Below, piece after piece: positions 33,031 to 40,742 of a DNA stretch of 64,000 bases; the stretch's first letter is position 1; the number at the start of each line of letters is the position of its first letter. The stretch is from contig JAJCYD010000011.1 of assembly GCA_029263125.1 (NCBI GenBank), positions 88,706 through 152,705 of the forward strand, in the 5' to 3' direction. The notes below the pieces were generated by a model. It had not been told where the DNA came from. It ran no database searches and was given only the letters and a program-made list of their open reading frames with translations. The position numbers were made by a program, and so were the translations under genes. The DNA is from Solirubrobacteraceae bacterium. Its GTDB lineage: Bacteria; Actinomycetota; Thermoleophilia; Solirubrobacterales; Solirubrobacteraceae.

Positions 33031-33665
33031 TGGTTCCTCCGCGCGCCAGCGGCGGCGACAAGCGGCGGATGATCCTCGACGCAGCGGTCGTCGCGTTCGC
33101 GCGACGCGGCTTTCACGCATGCCGCGTGTCGGACATCGCCGACGAGGCGAACGTCGCCTACGGTCTCGTCTACCACTACTTCCGCTCCAAGGACGAGATC
33201 CTCGACACGCTGTTTCTCGATCGCTGGAACGTCCTGCTGGCGTTCATCGCGCAGACCGCCGCCGAGCGCACGCCACCGCGCGACAAGCTGCACGCGATCG
33301 CTGCGGCGATCATCGACTTCTACCGCTACGACCCGGCGCTGATGAAGGTCATCATCGTCGAGGTCATGCGCTCGGCCAACACGTTCGGGCTGCGCCACAC
33401 CGACAAGATCGCCGAGGCATACGTGTTGATCGGCGAGATCGTGGCCAGCGGGCAGGCCACCGGCTCGTTCAAGCGCGAGGTCTCGCCGCGCTTCGCCGCG
33501 CTGGCGTTCTACGGCGCCATCGAGCAGGTGCTCACGGGCTGGATCTTCGGCATGCTGCCCGAAGGCGACGAGGAGTTCGATCGCGCGAAGTCCGCGATCG
33601 TCGAGACGATCTGCGGTGGCCTGGACGACATGAGCTATCGGGCCGCTTCGGTGCGCTCGGTCTGA
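33030..33665 (+). CDS. TetR-family regulator of the nitrilase operon
   Basis: A 211-residue TetR protein. The N-terminal HTH is GGDKRRMILDAAVVAFARRGF followed in the next helix by VSDIADEANVAYGLVYHYF. The DNA-binding helices resemble FadR/AcrR-type members, and the C-terminal domain is all-helical (TetR_C type with LMKVIIVEVMRSA). GTG 33030 shares its G with the nitrilase TAG stop and has GGAGG at 10 nt. The palindrome upstream of the operon is the expected binding site. Confidence 0.9.
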   Translation: MVPPRASGGDKRRMILDAAVVAFARRGFHACRVSDIADEANVAYGLVYHYFRSKDEILDTLFLDRWNVLLAFIAQTAAERTPPRDKLHAIAAAIIDFYRYDPALMKVIIVEVMRSANTFGLRHTDKIAEAYVLIGEIVASGQATGSFKREVSPRFAALAFYGAIEQVLTGWIFGMLPEGDEEFDRAKSAIVETICGGLDDMSYRAASVRSV

Positions 33666-33669
33666 GAGG

Positions 33670-33816
33670 ATGCCGGTCGTGCCTGAGAACGACATCGTCA
33701 AGCGGCTCGTCTGGTCCGGGCTGCTCGCGGGCCTCGGAGCCTTGGCCTCGATTGCCACGACGCGCGCCGCCGGACTGATTTGGCGACGCATCTACGGGGA
33801 AGACCCCCCGGAATGA
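33670..33816 (+). CDS. DUF4235-like small membrane protein
   Basis: A 48-residue peptide: MPVVPENDIVKRLVWSG, one hydrophobic helix (LLAGLGALASIATTRAA), then LIWRRIYGEDPPE. The final WRR..G..PPE pattern is characteristic of DUF4235 proteins of actinobacteria, although those are usually longer. It starts 4 nt after the TetR stop with GAGAGG upstream and ends in an ATGA overlap with the next gene. It is the first gene of an envelope-associated cassette. Confidence 0.65.
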   Translation: MPVVPENDIVKRLVWSGLLAGLGALASIATTRAAGLIWRRIYGEDPPE

Positions 33817-34250
33817 CCGAACGCGAGGATGCCGAGCCCGTCGAGGATTCGCCGACCGTCGGCATGCCCGCGCTGGACGACGACTCCGAGCCCGCCGTCG
33901 AAGGCGTGGCGGTCGAGCTGGCGGACGAGTCGCCGACGCCCGAACCCGAGCCCCGGCCCGAACCCGCATCTCCCGCGGTCGAGGTGCCCGCAGTGACCCC
34001 GCCGGCTGCGCCGGGGGTGCCGGTGGCCGTGCAGGCGCCGTCCTACAAGGCGGCCCCTCCGCCGGCGGCCAACCCGATCGTCGACGTGTCCGCGGCGCCG
34101 AGCGCGACGCCATCCTTCGACGGCCACGCGCACGAGCCGCCCATGAACCCCGTCGGCGAGATCGCCGCCACGCGCCCGGAGCTGCTCGTCGGAGCGGCCT
34201 TCGCCGGCGGCATCCTCGCCGCCATGATCCTGAGACGCCTTGGCAACTGA
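33813..34250 (+). CDS. Pro/Ala/Glu-rich protein with C-terminal membrane anchor
   Basis: A 145-residue protein. Residues 1-110 are low-complexity acidic and proline-rich (PTPEPEPRPEPASPAVEVPA), likely unstructured. The last 25 residues (PELLVGAAFAGGILAAMILRR) form a single tail-anchor helix. It overlaps the upstream gene by ATGA and the downstream one by 11 nt. No domain family; it probably links membrane components of the cassette (inference). Confidence 0.7.
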   Translation: MTEREDAEPVEDSPTVGMPALDDDSEPAVEGVAVELADESPTPEPEPRPEPASPAVEVPAVTPPAAPGVPVAVQAPSYKAAPPPAANPIVDVSAAPSATPSFDGHAHEPPMNPVGEIAATRPELLVGAAFAGGILAAMILRRLGN

Positions 34251-34656
34251 CCCCGCCTCCCAGAACGTCGCGCAGACGGTGCAGGAGATCTCCGAGCGCG
34301 TCTCGCTGCTCGTGCGCGAGGAGATCGAGCTCGCCAAGGCGGAGGTCACCGAGAAGGTCACCAAGCTCATCAAGGCGATCGTCGTCGGCGTCGCGGCCGG
34401 GATCTTCGCGGTGACGGGTCTGATGTTCCTCCTGCACGGTCTCGCCTGGCTGGCGTGGTTCGTGCTGCCGGTCGGCAGCGACTCGATCTTCTGGGGGTTC
34501 TTCGTCGTCGCCGGCCTGCTGTTCTTGCTCGGCGGCTTTGCCGGCTACCTGGCCGCGCGCTTCCTCAAGGAGGGCAAGCCTCCGGTACCGGAGATGGCGA
34601 TCGACGAGGCCGGCAAGATCAAGCGCACGCTGAAGTTCCGAAGGAAGCGGACCTAA
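34240..34656 (+). CDS. PF07332-type membrane protein (holin-superfamily III name)
   Basis: A 138-residue protein. The amphipathic N-terminus QEISERVSLLVREEIELAKAE is the hallmark of PF07332, and two membrane helices follow (about 48-72 and 82-105). Despite its name this family is chromosomal and usually near DUF3618. TTG 34240 is used because the family signature begins about 12 residues after it. It overlaps the previous gene by 11 nt. Role in envelope or osmotic stress is inference. Confidence 0.82.
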   Translation: MATDPASQNVAQTVQEISERVSLLVREEIELAKAEVTEKVTKLIKAIVVGVAAGIFAVTGLMFLLHGLAWLAWFVLPVGSDSIFWGFFVVAGLLFLLGGFAGYLAARFLKEGKPPVPEMAIDEAGKIKRTLKFRRKRT

Positions 34657-34880
34657 TGGCGGCGCGCACGCCCGAGGAGATCCGCACGTCGATTCAGGCC
34701 AACCGGCGCGCGCTTGGCGTTTCGATGGAGCATCTCCAGCAGGAGATCGAGGTGCTCACCGACTGGCGCGGACAGCTCGTCGCGCGCCAGAAGCAGGTCG
34801 TGATCGGCGCGGCCGTCGCGGGGTTCGTCATCGGCGGCGGGATCGCCGCCTTCGGCGGGCTGTTCCGCCGCAAGCGCTGA
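34656..34880 (+). CDS. DUF3618 protein
   Basis: A 74-residue protein. RTPEEIRTSIQANRRALGVSMEHLQQEI is the DUF3618 helix with its conserved RxxI...R pattern, followed by a C-terminal membrane helix (VVIGAAVAGFVIGGGIAAFGGLF) and basic end. It starts on the last base of the previous stop. The PF07332-DUF3618 order is a recurrent pair in actinobacteria. Confidence 0.82.
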   Translation: MAARTPEEIRTSIQANRRALGVSMEHLQQEIEVLTDWRGQLVARQKQVVIGAAVAGFVIGGGIAAFGGLFRRKR

Positions 34881-34910
34881 AACGCTCACAGCGCCGTCCG
34901 ACCCGAGCCG

Positions 34911-34916
34911 TACGCT
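34911..34916 (+). promoter_or_regulatory. -10 element (TACGCT) of the AI-2E exporter gene
   Basis: TACGCT ends 7 nt before GTG 34924, again without a ribosome site. Confidence 0.4.
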
Positions 34917-34923
34917 CGCGAGC

Positions 34924-36027
34924 GTGTCGCTGTGGGATGCCCTGACGGCCCGCCAGATCGCGCGGATTCTGTTCACGACCGCCACGCTCAGCGCGTTCTT
35001 GTACCTGCTCGTGCAGATCCGTGGGACGCTGCTGCTGCTGGCGGTCGCGATCTTCCTCGCCGTCGCCCTGGGTCCCGCGGTGGACTTCTTCGCGCGCCGG
35101 CTGCCGCGCGCCGCGGCGATCCTGCTCGTCTACGTCCTGATCCTCAGCGTGTTCTCGGGCGTGCTGGCCCTCGTCGTGCCGCCCGTCGTCAACGGCGCCA
35201 GCGATCTGTCGCGTGACGTTCCGGGCTACGTCGACGACCTGCGCAACAACGACACGATCCGCAAGTTCGACAACAAGTACGACATCACGTCCAAGCTCAG
35301 CGAGGAAGCCGCCAAGCTGCCGGAGAAGCTCGGCGACGCCGCGGGCGCGCTGCAGTCGATCGCGGCGGGCGCGGTGAACGCCGCCTTCCAGATGTTGACG
35401 ATCCTGACGATGACGTTCTTCCTGCTGCTCGACGGACGGCGGATGGCCGCATTCCTGCTGCGGCGCTTCGGCGGCGATCGCGAGCAACGCCTGCGTGGCG
35501 TGTTCGGCCGGATCTACAAGTCCACGGCGGGCTATGTCTCGGGCGCCCTGACGATCACGTCGATCAACGGGATCCTGACGTTCATCGTCCTGACGATCCT
35601 CGGCGTCCCGTTCGCGGTGCCGCTGGCGGTTCTGATGTCCTTCTTCGGCCTGATCCCGCTCGTCGGCGCGACGATCGGCGGCGTGATCATCCTGCTCGTC
35701 ACCCTCTTCACCGACTTTCCACAGGCCACGATCATCTACGGGATCTTCCTGCTCGTCTACCAGCAGGTCGAGAACAACGTCCTGCAGCCGTTCATCTTCA
35801 AGCGCACCGTCAACGTCCATCCGCTGGCGGTGATCTTCGCGATCCTCGCGGGCTCGTCCATCCTCGGCGTCGTCGGCGCGCTCGTCGCGATCCCGGTCGC
35901 GGCGGCGGTGCAGATCATGCTGCGCGAGTTCTTCGGCGCCGATCCCGAACCCGACGCGCAGGCCGGCGGCTCCGATCCGCCCGCGCCGCCGGCGCACACC
36001 GTCGAGGCGCGAACCGCACCGGCCTGA
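34924..36027 (+). CDS. AI-2E/PerM-family membrane transporter
   Basis: A 367-residue protein with about 7-8 membrane helices. RGTLLLLAVAIFLAVALGPAVDFFARR at the N-terminus, a soluble insert (about 90-160), and C-terminal GLIPLVGATIGGVIILLVTLF with the conserved VENNVLQPFIF are diagnostic. Homologues export autoinducer-2 or act as sodium-proton exchangers. No luxS is in the window, so signalling is not implied. It follows the DUF3618 cassette in the same direction. Confidence 0.9.
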   Translation: MSLWDALTARQIARILFTTATLSAFLYLLVQIRGTLLLLAVAIFLAVALGPAVDFFARRLPRAAAILLVYVLILSVFSGVLALVVPPVVNGASDLSRDVPGYVDDLRNNDTIRKFDNKYDITSKLSEEAAKLPEKLGDAAGALQSIAAGAVNAAFQMLTILTMTFFLLLDGRRMAAFLLRRFGGDREQRLRGVFGRIYKSTAGYVSGALTITSINGILTFIVLTILGVPFAVPLAVLMSFFGLIPLVGATIGGVIILLVTLFTDFPQATIIYGIFLLVYQQVENNVLQPFIFKRTVNVHPLAVIFAILAGSSILGVVGALVAIPVAAAVQIMLREFFGADPEPDAQAGGSDPPAPPAHTVEARTAPA

Positions 36028-36054
36028 GCACGGTCTGAACGGCTGTACCTGGGG

Positions 36055-36081
36055 GTCCCGCGGGCGCGTCGCTCGCGGGAC
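36055..36081. terminator. bidirectional terminator hairpin
   Basis: GTCCCGCG-N11-CGCGGGAC is a perfect 8-bp stem between the convergent AI-2E and DegV genes, only 4 nt beyond the DegV stop. It has no U-run, as is usual in GC-rich actinobacteria. Confidence 0.6.
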
Positions 36082-36085
36082 GCGC

Positions 36086-36946
36086 TCAGGCCAGCACGGA
36101 ACTGGGGATGCCGGCGACGCCGATCATCCCCGGGCCGAGGTAGACCCCGAGCACGGGGCCGACCTCGCTGACGAACAGCGGCTCGCTGCCGAACAGCTCG
36201 CGGCCGTGCTCGACCAGGCGCCGCGCGTCGTCGGGGGCCTGGATGTGCTGGACCAGCCAGCCATCGCAACCATCTTCGTGGAGCGTGCGCAGGTTCTGGG
36301 TCATGCGCTCGAACGCCCGCCCGGCGGTGCGGACCCGCTCGACGGGCTTGATCTCGCCATCGATCGTCAGGATCGGCTTGATTCGCAGCGCCCCTCCGAC
36401 CCATGCCTGCGCGCCGCCGACGCGCCCGCCGCGGCGCAGGAACTCCAGCGTGTCCAGACAGAACCAGATCCGCTGGCGCGCCACGGCCTCGGCGGCTGCC
36501 GAGGCAACCTCGCCGGCCGTCGCACCGGCGCTTGCACGGGTCGCGGCCGCGATCGCGGCGAGCCCGAGTCCCGCCGCCCCGGTGCGAGAGTCCAGCACGA
36601 CGACGCGGTCTGCGAAGCCGCCCTCGGCGAGCTGGTCGCGCGCCTGGCACGCGGCGCCGTAGGTCCCGGACACGGCGCCTGACAGGTGGATCGAGACGAT
36701 GTCGCGGCCGTCGTCCAGCAGCGGCTCGTAGACGGCGAGGAAGTCGCCGACCGACGGCTGCGAGGTCGTTGGCACGTCGGACTCCGAGCGCAGGCGATCA
36801 TAGAAGGCGTCGAGGTCTGCGATCTCGCTCTCGCGCTCCAGCTCGCCGGAACGCTTGACGTAGAGCGAGACGACGTGCAGGTCGTGCCGGGCGAGCACGT
36901 CCGCCGGCAGGTAGTGCGTGCTGTCGGTGACCACCGCGACGCTCAT
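36086..36946 (-). CDS. DegV-family fatty-acid-binding protein
   Basis: A 286-residue DegV protein: VVTDSTHYLPADVL at the N-terminus, TSQPSVGDFLAVYE, and the lipid-head-group loop SIHLSGAVSGTYGAA. DegV/FakB proteins carry a fatty acid to the kinase FakA. No fakA is visible here. It is the last gene of the mtnA-ADH-ADH run, 12 nt after the second dehydrogenase, so transcription is probably shared. Confidence 0.92.
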   Translation of the reverse strand: MSVAVVTDSTHYLPADVLARHDLHVVSLYVKRSGELERESEIADLDAFYDRLRSESDVPTTSQPSVGDFLAVYEPLLDDGRDIVSIHLSGAVSGTYGAACQARDQLAEGGFADRVVVLDSRTGAAGLGLAAIAAATRASAGATAGEVASAAAEAVARQRIWFCLDTLEFLRRGGRVGGAQAWVGGALRIKPILTIDGEIKPVERVRTAGRAFERMTQNLRTLHEDGCDGWLVQHIQAPDDARRLVEHGRELFGSEPLFVSEVGPVLGVYLGPGMIGVAGIPSSVLA

Positions 36947-36958
36947 CGGCGCGCCACC

Positions 36959-37888
36959 CTAGCCGACACGCGGATCGACGACGAGCTTGCGCGCCTCGCC
37001 GGCGGTGGGGCGCAGCAGCGCGTCGCGGAGATCGTGCAGGCCGATCGTCTCGCCCTCGATCGCCCGCCAATCGACATCTCCGGCGGCCAGCAGCCCCAGC
37101 GCGCGGTCCATCTCGGCGGGGGTGTGGTGAAAGGCGCCGCGGACGTCGAGCTCGGCGTAGTGCAACGGGCCGGATGGCAGCGTCACCTCACAGCCCGACG
37201 GACATCCGCCGACGAAGACGACCGTCGCATGGGGCCTGGCGGCGTCGATCGCCGCGCGCCAGGACTCCGGCCGGCCGACCGCCTCCATCACGACCTCGTG
37301 GCGTCCGAGGCGCTGCACGGCGCGCGCGCCGAAGCTCTCGGCCTGCGCACGGCGCTGTGGATGGCGGTCGCAGAGCGTGACGTCGCGGCCGTCCAGCACC
37401 AGCAGTCGCGCGAGCATGAGCCCCATCGTGCCGCCGCCGAGCACCGCTGCGTCGATGCCCGGGCCGGCGCGCGCGACGGCGTGCACGGCCGCGGCGAGCG
37501 GCTCGGCCATCGCCGCCCCCGCGGGATGCAGGCCGTCGGGTACCGCATGCAGCGCGGCGGCCGGGGCGGCGATCCGCTCTGCAAAGCCCCCAAGCACCCA
37601 CGTCATCTGCGTGCACAGCTGCGTGTGGCCGGCTGCGCATGGCGGGCATGCGCCGCAGGCGACGGAGTCCCCGACGAGCACGCGCTCGCCGGTGTCCTCG
37701 CGTACGCCGACGGTCTCGTGGCCGAAGCGCGCGGGATACGGCCCGAGGATCAGGTGCCCGTGCAGCAGGGCCTTGACGTCCGTCGCGCACGCGGTCGCCC
37801 TCTCGACGGTCACGAGCACCTCGCCCTGCGGCTCGGCGACCTCCTCGACGCGCAGGTCGCCGGGACCGTGCAGCATCGCCGCCCTCAT
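36959..37888 (-). CDS. zinc-dependent alcohol dehydrogenase (MDR), second in mtnA operon
   Basis: A 309-residue MDR protein. Catalytic-zinc residues are Cys in TACATD and the His-Glu of FGHETVG. The structural-zinc site is CGACPPCAAGHTQLC. The Rossmann motif is AAVLGGGTMGLMLA. It is about 30 residues shorter than typical. Its ATG overlaps the stop of the previous dehydrogenase (ATGA). Two related dehydrogenases side by side suggest successive or paralogous oxidations of a polyol or aldehyde-alcohol pair. Confidence 0.88.
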   Translation of the reverse strand: MRAAMLHGPGDLRVEEVAEPQGEVLVTVERATACATDVKALLHGHLILGPYPARFGHETVGVREDTGERVLVGDSVACGACPPCAAGHTQLCTQMTWVLGGFAERIAAPAAALHAVPDGLHPAGAAMAEPLAAAVHAVARAGPGIDAAVLGGGTMGLMLARLLVLDGRDVTLCDRHPQRRAQAESFGARAVQRLGRHEVVMEAVGRPESWRAAIDAARPHATVVFVGGCPSGCEVTLPSGPLHYAELDVRGAFHHTPAEMDRALGLLAAGDVDWRAIEGETIGLHDLRDALLRPTAGEARKLVVDPRVG

Positions 37889-38850
37889 GGCTGCACGACC
37901 GCCTTGATCGCCTCACCGCGGCGCTGGAGGTCCAGCGCCTCGCCGGTCTGCGCCAGTGCCAGCCGATGCGTGACGAGCGCGAGCACGTCGATCTCGCCAC
38001 TGGCGATCAGCGCTAGCGCCGCGCGCATGTCGGCCGGTCCCGCCGACCAGCTCGAGCAGACGGTCAGCTCACGCAGGAAGACCTGCTCGGTGTCCAGTCC
38101 GAGCGGCGTGCCGGGGCCGGTCGTCGCGTACAGGCACAGCGTGCCGCCGGTGCCCAGTGCCGCCGCCGCGCCGGCGATCGCCTCGGCGTCGGCGCTCGTC
38201 ACGAACGCGACGTCGACCGGCTCGTCGGCGTGCGGTCGCGCCCCCAGCGACGCCGCGATCCGGCGACGGTCCTCGCGTGGCTCGCGCACCCAGACCGCCT
38301 CGATCCCACGGGCACGGGCGGCCGCGACCGCCAGCAGGCCGTTGGATCCCGCGCCGACCACGAGCAGGTCGTCGCCGGGTGACAGGCGCGCGCGGTGCAG
38401 TGCGCGCAGCACACAGCCCAGCGGCTCGACGAACGTGCCGGCGACGACGTCCAGCGTCCCGAGGTCCAGCAGCTCGGAGACCAGCGGCGGGCTCAGGCGC
38501 ACGCGCTCGGAGAAGCCGCCGGGATCAAGCGCCGTGGAGCGAAACTGCTGACACAGCGTCTCGTGGCCGCGGTCGCACAGCCGGCAGTCGCCACAGGGCA
38601 CGTGGTGGTGGATGACGACGCGGTCGCCGACCGCGACCTCGCTCACGCCCGCGCCGATCTCGAGCACCTCGCCGACGACCTCGTGGCCGAGCACGGCAGG
38701 CAGCTTGCGCGAGACGTACGTCTCGCTGACGTCCGAGCCGCAGACGCCGCACGCGAGGACGCGGCAGACGACCTCGCCGGGGCCCGCGACGGGATCGGGC
38801 AGCTCCTCCAGGATGACCTCGCGCGTGCTCAGCGAGCGCGCGACCTTCAT
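37885..38850 (-). CDS. zinc-dependent alcohol dehydrogenase (MDR), first in mtnA operon
   Basis: A 321-residue MDR dehydrogenase. Catalytic-zinc residues are Cys in GVCGSDV and His-Glu in LGHEVVG. The structural zinc lobe is CGDCRLCDRGHETLC. The nucleotide fold has VVGAGSNGLLAV. It is related to threonine/sorbitol dehydrogenases. ATG 38850 overlaps the mtnA stop by 4 nt, so it is coupled to the isomerase. Residue identity with its neighbour is modest, so they are not a recent duplication. Confidence 0.9.
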   Translation of the reverse strand: MKVARSLSTREVILEELPDPVAGPGEVVCRVLACGVCGSDVSETYVSRKLPAVLGHEVVGEVLEIGAGVSEVAVGDRVVIHHHVPCGDCRLCDRGHETLCQQFRSTALDPGGFSERVRLSPPLVSELLDLGTLDVVAGTFVEPLGCVLRALHRARLSPGDDLLVVGAGSNGLLAVAAARARGIEAVWVREPREDRRRIAASLGARPHADEPVDVAFVTSADAEAIAGAAAALGTGGTLCLYATTGPGTPLGLDTEQVFLRELTVCSSWSAGPADMRAALALIASGEIDVLALVTHRLALAQTGEALDLQRRGEAIKAVVQP

Positions 38851-39902
38851 GCGTCGCGGCGTTGACCGAACGGGGTCGCCAGCAGCCCGAGCACCGACTC
38901 GCGGGTCGGCGGCGAGGCGACACCGCGCTCGGTGACGAGCGCGGTGATCAGCTCGGCCGGCGTGACGTCGAAGGCGGGATTGCGGCAGGGCGTGTCGGGC
39001 GAGGTCAGCAGGGCGCCACCGGCATGGCGCACCTCGTCGGCGTCGCGCTCCTCGATGACGATCTCCTCGCCTGTCGCGATCGAGGCGTCGATCGTCGACG
39101 TCGGGCCCGCGACGACGAACGGGATCCCGGCGGCGTGGGCGGCGAGCGCATGCGCGTAGGTGCCGACCTTGTTGGCGGCGTCGCCGTTGGCCGCGACGCG
39201 GTCGCAGCCGACGATCACCGCGTCGACCTCGCCGCGGCGGATCAGGCCCGCCGCGGCGCCGTCGACGAGCAGTTCGTGGGGGATGGCGCCGCGGCGCAGC
39301 TCCCAGATCGTCAGCCGCGCGCCCTGCAGCAGCGGGCGCGTCTCGCACGACAGGACCGAGATCGGGCCGCGCTGGGCCAGCTCGGAGACGACGGCCAGCG
39401 CCGAGCCTGTCCCGCCGCAGGCCAGCGTGCCGGTGTTGCAATGCGTGAGGATCCGTCGCGACCCGGCGAGCAGGTCGGCGCCGAGCAGCGCGATCGCGGC
39501 GCTCGCCGCGTCCTCGGCGGCGTGGATGGCCTCGGCCTCGGCTCGAGCGACCGCGGGGCGCTCGGCGACGTCGACCGCGAGGATCGCCGTCTGCATGCGG
39601 GCCACCGCCCATGCGAGGTTGACCGCGGTCGGCCGTGCGGCGCACAGCACGCGCCCGGCCTCGGCGACCGCGGGATCGTCGGGCGTGAGGGCTGTCTGCA
39701 TCGCCATCGCGTAGGCGGCGGTGATGCCGATGTTCGGCGCGCCGCGGATCGCCAGTCGGCCGATCGCGCCGGCGGCGGAGGCGGCGTCATGCAGCGCGAC
39801 CCACTGCTCGGCCGCCGGCAGCAGCGTCTGATCGAGGATCTGCAGGCAGCCGTCGCGCCAACACAGGGCGGCGACGGGCAGCGATGACTCAGACACGGCC
39901 AC
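38847..39902 (-). CDS. mtnA: S-methyl-5-thioribose-1-phosphate isomerase
   Basis: A 351-residue aldose-ketose isomerase of methionine salvage, converting MTR-1-P to MTRu-1-P. RGAPNIG (53-59), catalytic Cys155 in LTHCNTG, and Asp234 in GCDRVAANGDAANKVGT are the active site. The family consensus has Ala where this has Cys233. No other mtn gene (mtnP, K, B, C, D) is in the window. It is followed without a gap by two zinc dehydrogenases. An alternative substrate such as 5-deoxyribose-1-P is possible. Confidence 0.9.
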   Translation of the reverse strand: MAVSESSLPVAALCWRDGCLQILDQTLLPAAEQWVALHDAASAAGAIGRLAIRGAPNIGITAAYAMAMQTALTPDDPAVAEAGRVLCAARPTAVNLAWAVARMQTAILAVDVAERPAVARAEAEAIHAAEDAASAAIALLGADLLAGSRRILTHCNTGTLACGGTGSALAVVSELAQRGPISVLSCETRPLLQGARLTIWELRRGAIPHELLVDGAAAGLIRRGEVDAVIVGCDRVAANGDAANKVGTYAHALAAHAAGIPFVVAGPTSTIDASIATGEEIVIEERDADEVRHAGGALLTSPDTPCRNPAFDVTPAELITALVTERGVASPPTRESVLGLLATPFGQRRDA

Positions 39903-39968
39903 GGGGCCGCGATCCTAGTGGGCGATCACCAGCGTCGCGGGCGATGCGGGCCGCCCGCGCGGCAGGCG

Positions 39969-40367
39969 TCAGCCGAGGCGGTTCTCGATGCCCATCGGAG
40001 CGGCCTGAGCTTCGGCGCCGACCGGCGCCTCCTGCGGAGCGTCGTCGGAGGCGCTGGCGCCGAGCGCCGTGGCGAGTTCGCCGGACTCGTACATCTCGGT
40101 GACGATGTCACAGCCGCCGACCAGCTCGCCGTTGTGGAAGAGCTGGGGGATCGTCGGCCACTTGGAGATCGCTGACAGCTCCTGGCGGATGCGCGGGTCG
40201 GGCAGGACGTCGACGGCGGCAAACGGCGTCTCGAGCGCCTCGAGCATCGCGACCGTGCGCGCCGAGAAGCCGCACGCGGGGCTCGCGGGGGAGCCCTTCA
40301 TGAAGAGGATGACGTCGTTGTCGGCGATTGCCGTGCTGATCGCGTCGCGGATTTCGTTGTCGCTCAT
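39969..40367 (-). CDS. Grx4-family monothiol glutaredoxin
   Basis: A 132-residue CGFS glutaredoxin. MKGSPASPACGFSARTV holds the cluster-binding Cys32. WPTIPQLFHNGELVGGCDIV supplies the glutathione site. These proteins carry [2Fe-2S] clusters bound with glutathione or equivalent thiol and deliver them with BolA. Residues after about 105 form an Ala/Glu-rich extension. Its ATG overlaps the bolA stop. Actinobacteria often lack glutathione, so the co-thiol is an open question. Confidence 0.93.
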   Translation of the reverse strand: MSDNEIRDAISTAIADNDVILFMKGSPASPACGFSARTVAMLEALETPFAAVDVLPDPRIRQELSAISKWPTIPQLFHNGELVGGCDIVTEMYESGELATALGASASDDAPQEAPVGAEAQAAPMGIENRLG

Positions 40368-40585
40368 GAGACCTCCGTCTTGAGTGCGAGTGCGTGGATC
40401 GCGCCGCCGAGCTCGCCGTCGAACACGTCATAGACGAGCCGGTGCTGTGCGACGCGGCTGAGTCCGTCGAAGGCCTGTGCGCGCACGAGCGCGCTGAAGT
40501 GCACCTCGTCGGCGGTGTCCACCTCGGCGTGGGCGCCCGGGATGGCCGCCTCGATCCGGGTCTTGACCTCGTCTGCGCTGGGCAT
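40364..40585 (-). CDS. BolA-family protein
   Basis: A 73-residue BolA fold: VKTRIEAAIPGAHAEVDT at the start, VHFSALVRAQAFDGLSRVAQHRLVYDVF in the middle with the conserved VxRHR-like HR, and IHALALKT at the end. It partners the CGFS glutaredoxin in Fe-S delivery, and the genes overlap by 4 nt. ATG 40585 is supported by a TACCCT box 9 nt upstream. Confidence 0.88.
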   Translation of the reverse strand: MPSADEVKTRIEAAIPGAHAEVDTADEVHFSALVRAQAFDGLSRVAQHRLVYDVFDGELGGAIHALALKTEVS

Positions 40586-40594
40586 CTGAAGCAC

Positions 40595-40600
40595 AGGGTA
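40595..40600 (-). promoter_or_regulatory. -10 element (TACCCT) of bolA
   Basis: On the minus strand TACCCT, 9 nt, ATG 40585. It drives the bolA-grx pair and possibly mtnA beyond the 66-nt gap. Confidence 0.45.
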
Positions 40601-40688
40601 GCGACCGTCCGCCGCCGGTCTTTCGGCGCGTCCGGGCCCGCGCGCGCCGCTATGGTTCAGAGCCGTCCGATCCGCCGCTTCGGGGCGC

Positions 40689-40703
40689 TACACTTCCTGA
40701 AGT
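40689..40703 (+). promoter_or_regulatory. promoter with palindrome for the A-type Fe-S carrier
   Basis: TACACT (40689-40694) is a good -10. The perfect palindrome ACTTC-CT-GAAGT (40692-40703) overlaps it and reaches the expected start site. The message would have a leader of about 40 nt with GGGAGA before ATG 40743. An Fe-S-sensing repressor is the natural candidate, but no such gene is in the window. Confidence 0.45.
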
Positions 40704-40742
40704 ATTGGCGATGGGCTTGAAACGAACGCTGGGAGATCCCGC

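Noticed and set aside
33813..34880. Prophage remnant, because of the holin-superfamily name of one gene
   Set aside because: PF07332 proteins paired with DUF3618 are ordinary chromosomal genes. No lysin, tail, integrase or attachment site is present.
34924..36027. Quorum-sensing (AI-2) system from the AI-2E family exporter
   Set aside because: The family name is historical; no luxS or receptor gene is in the window and many members are ion exchangers.
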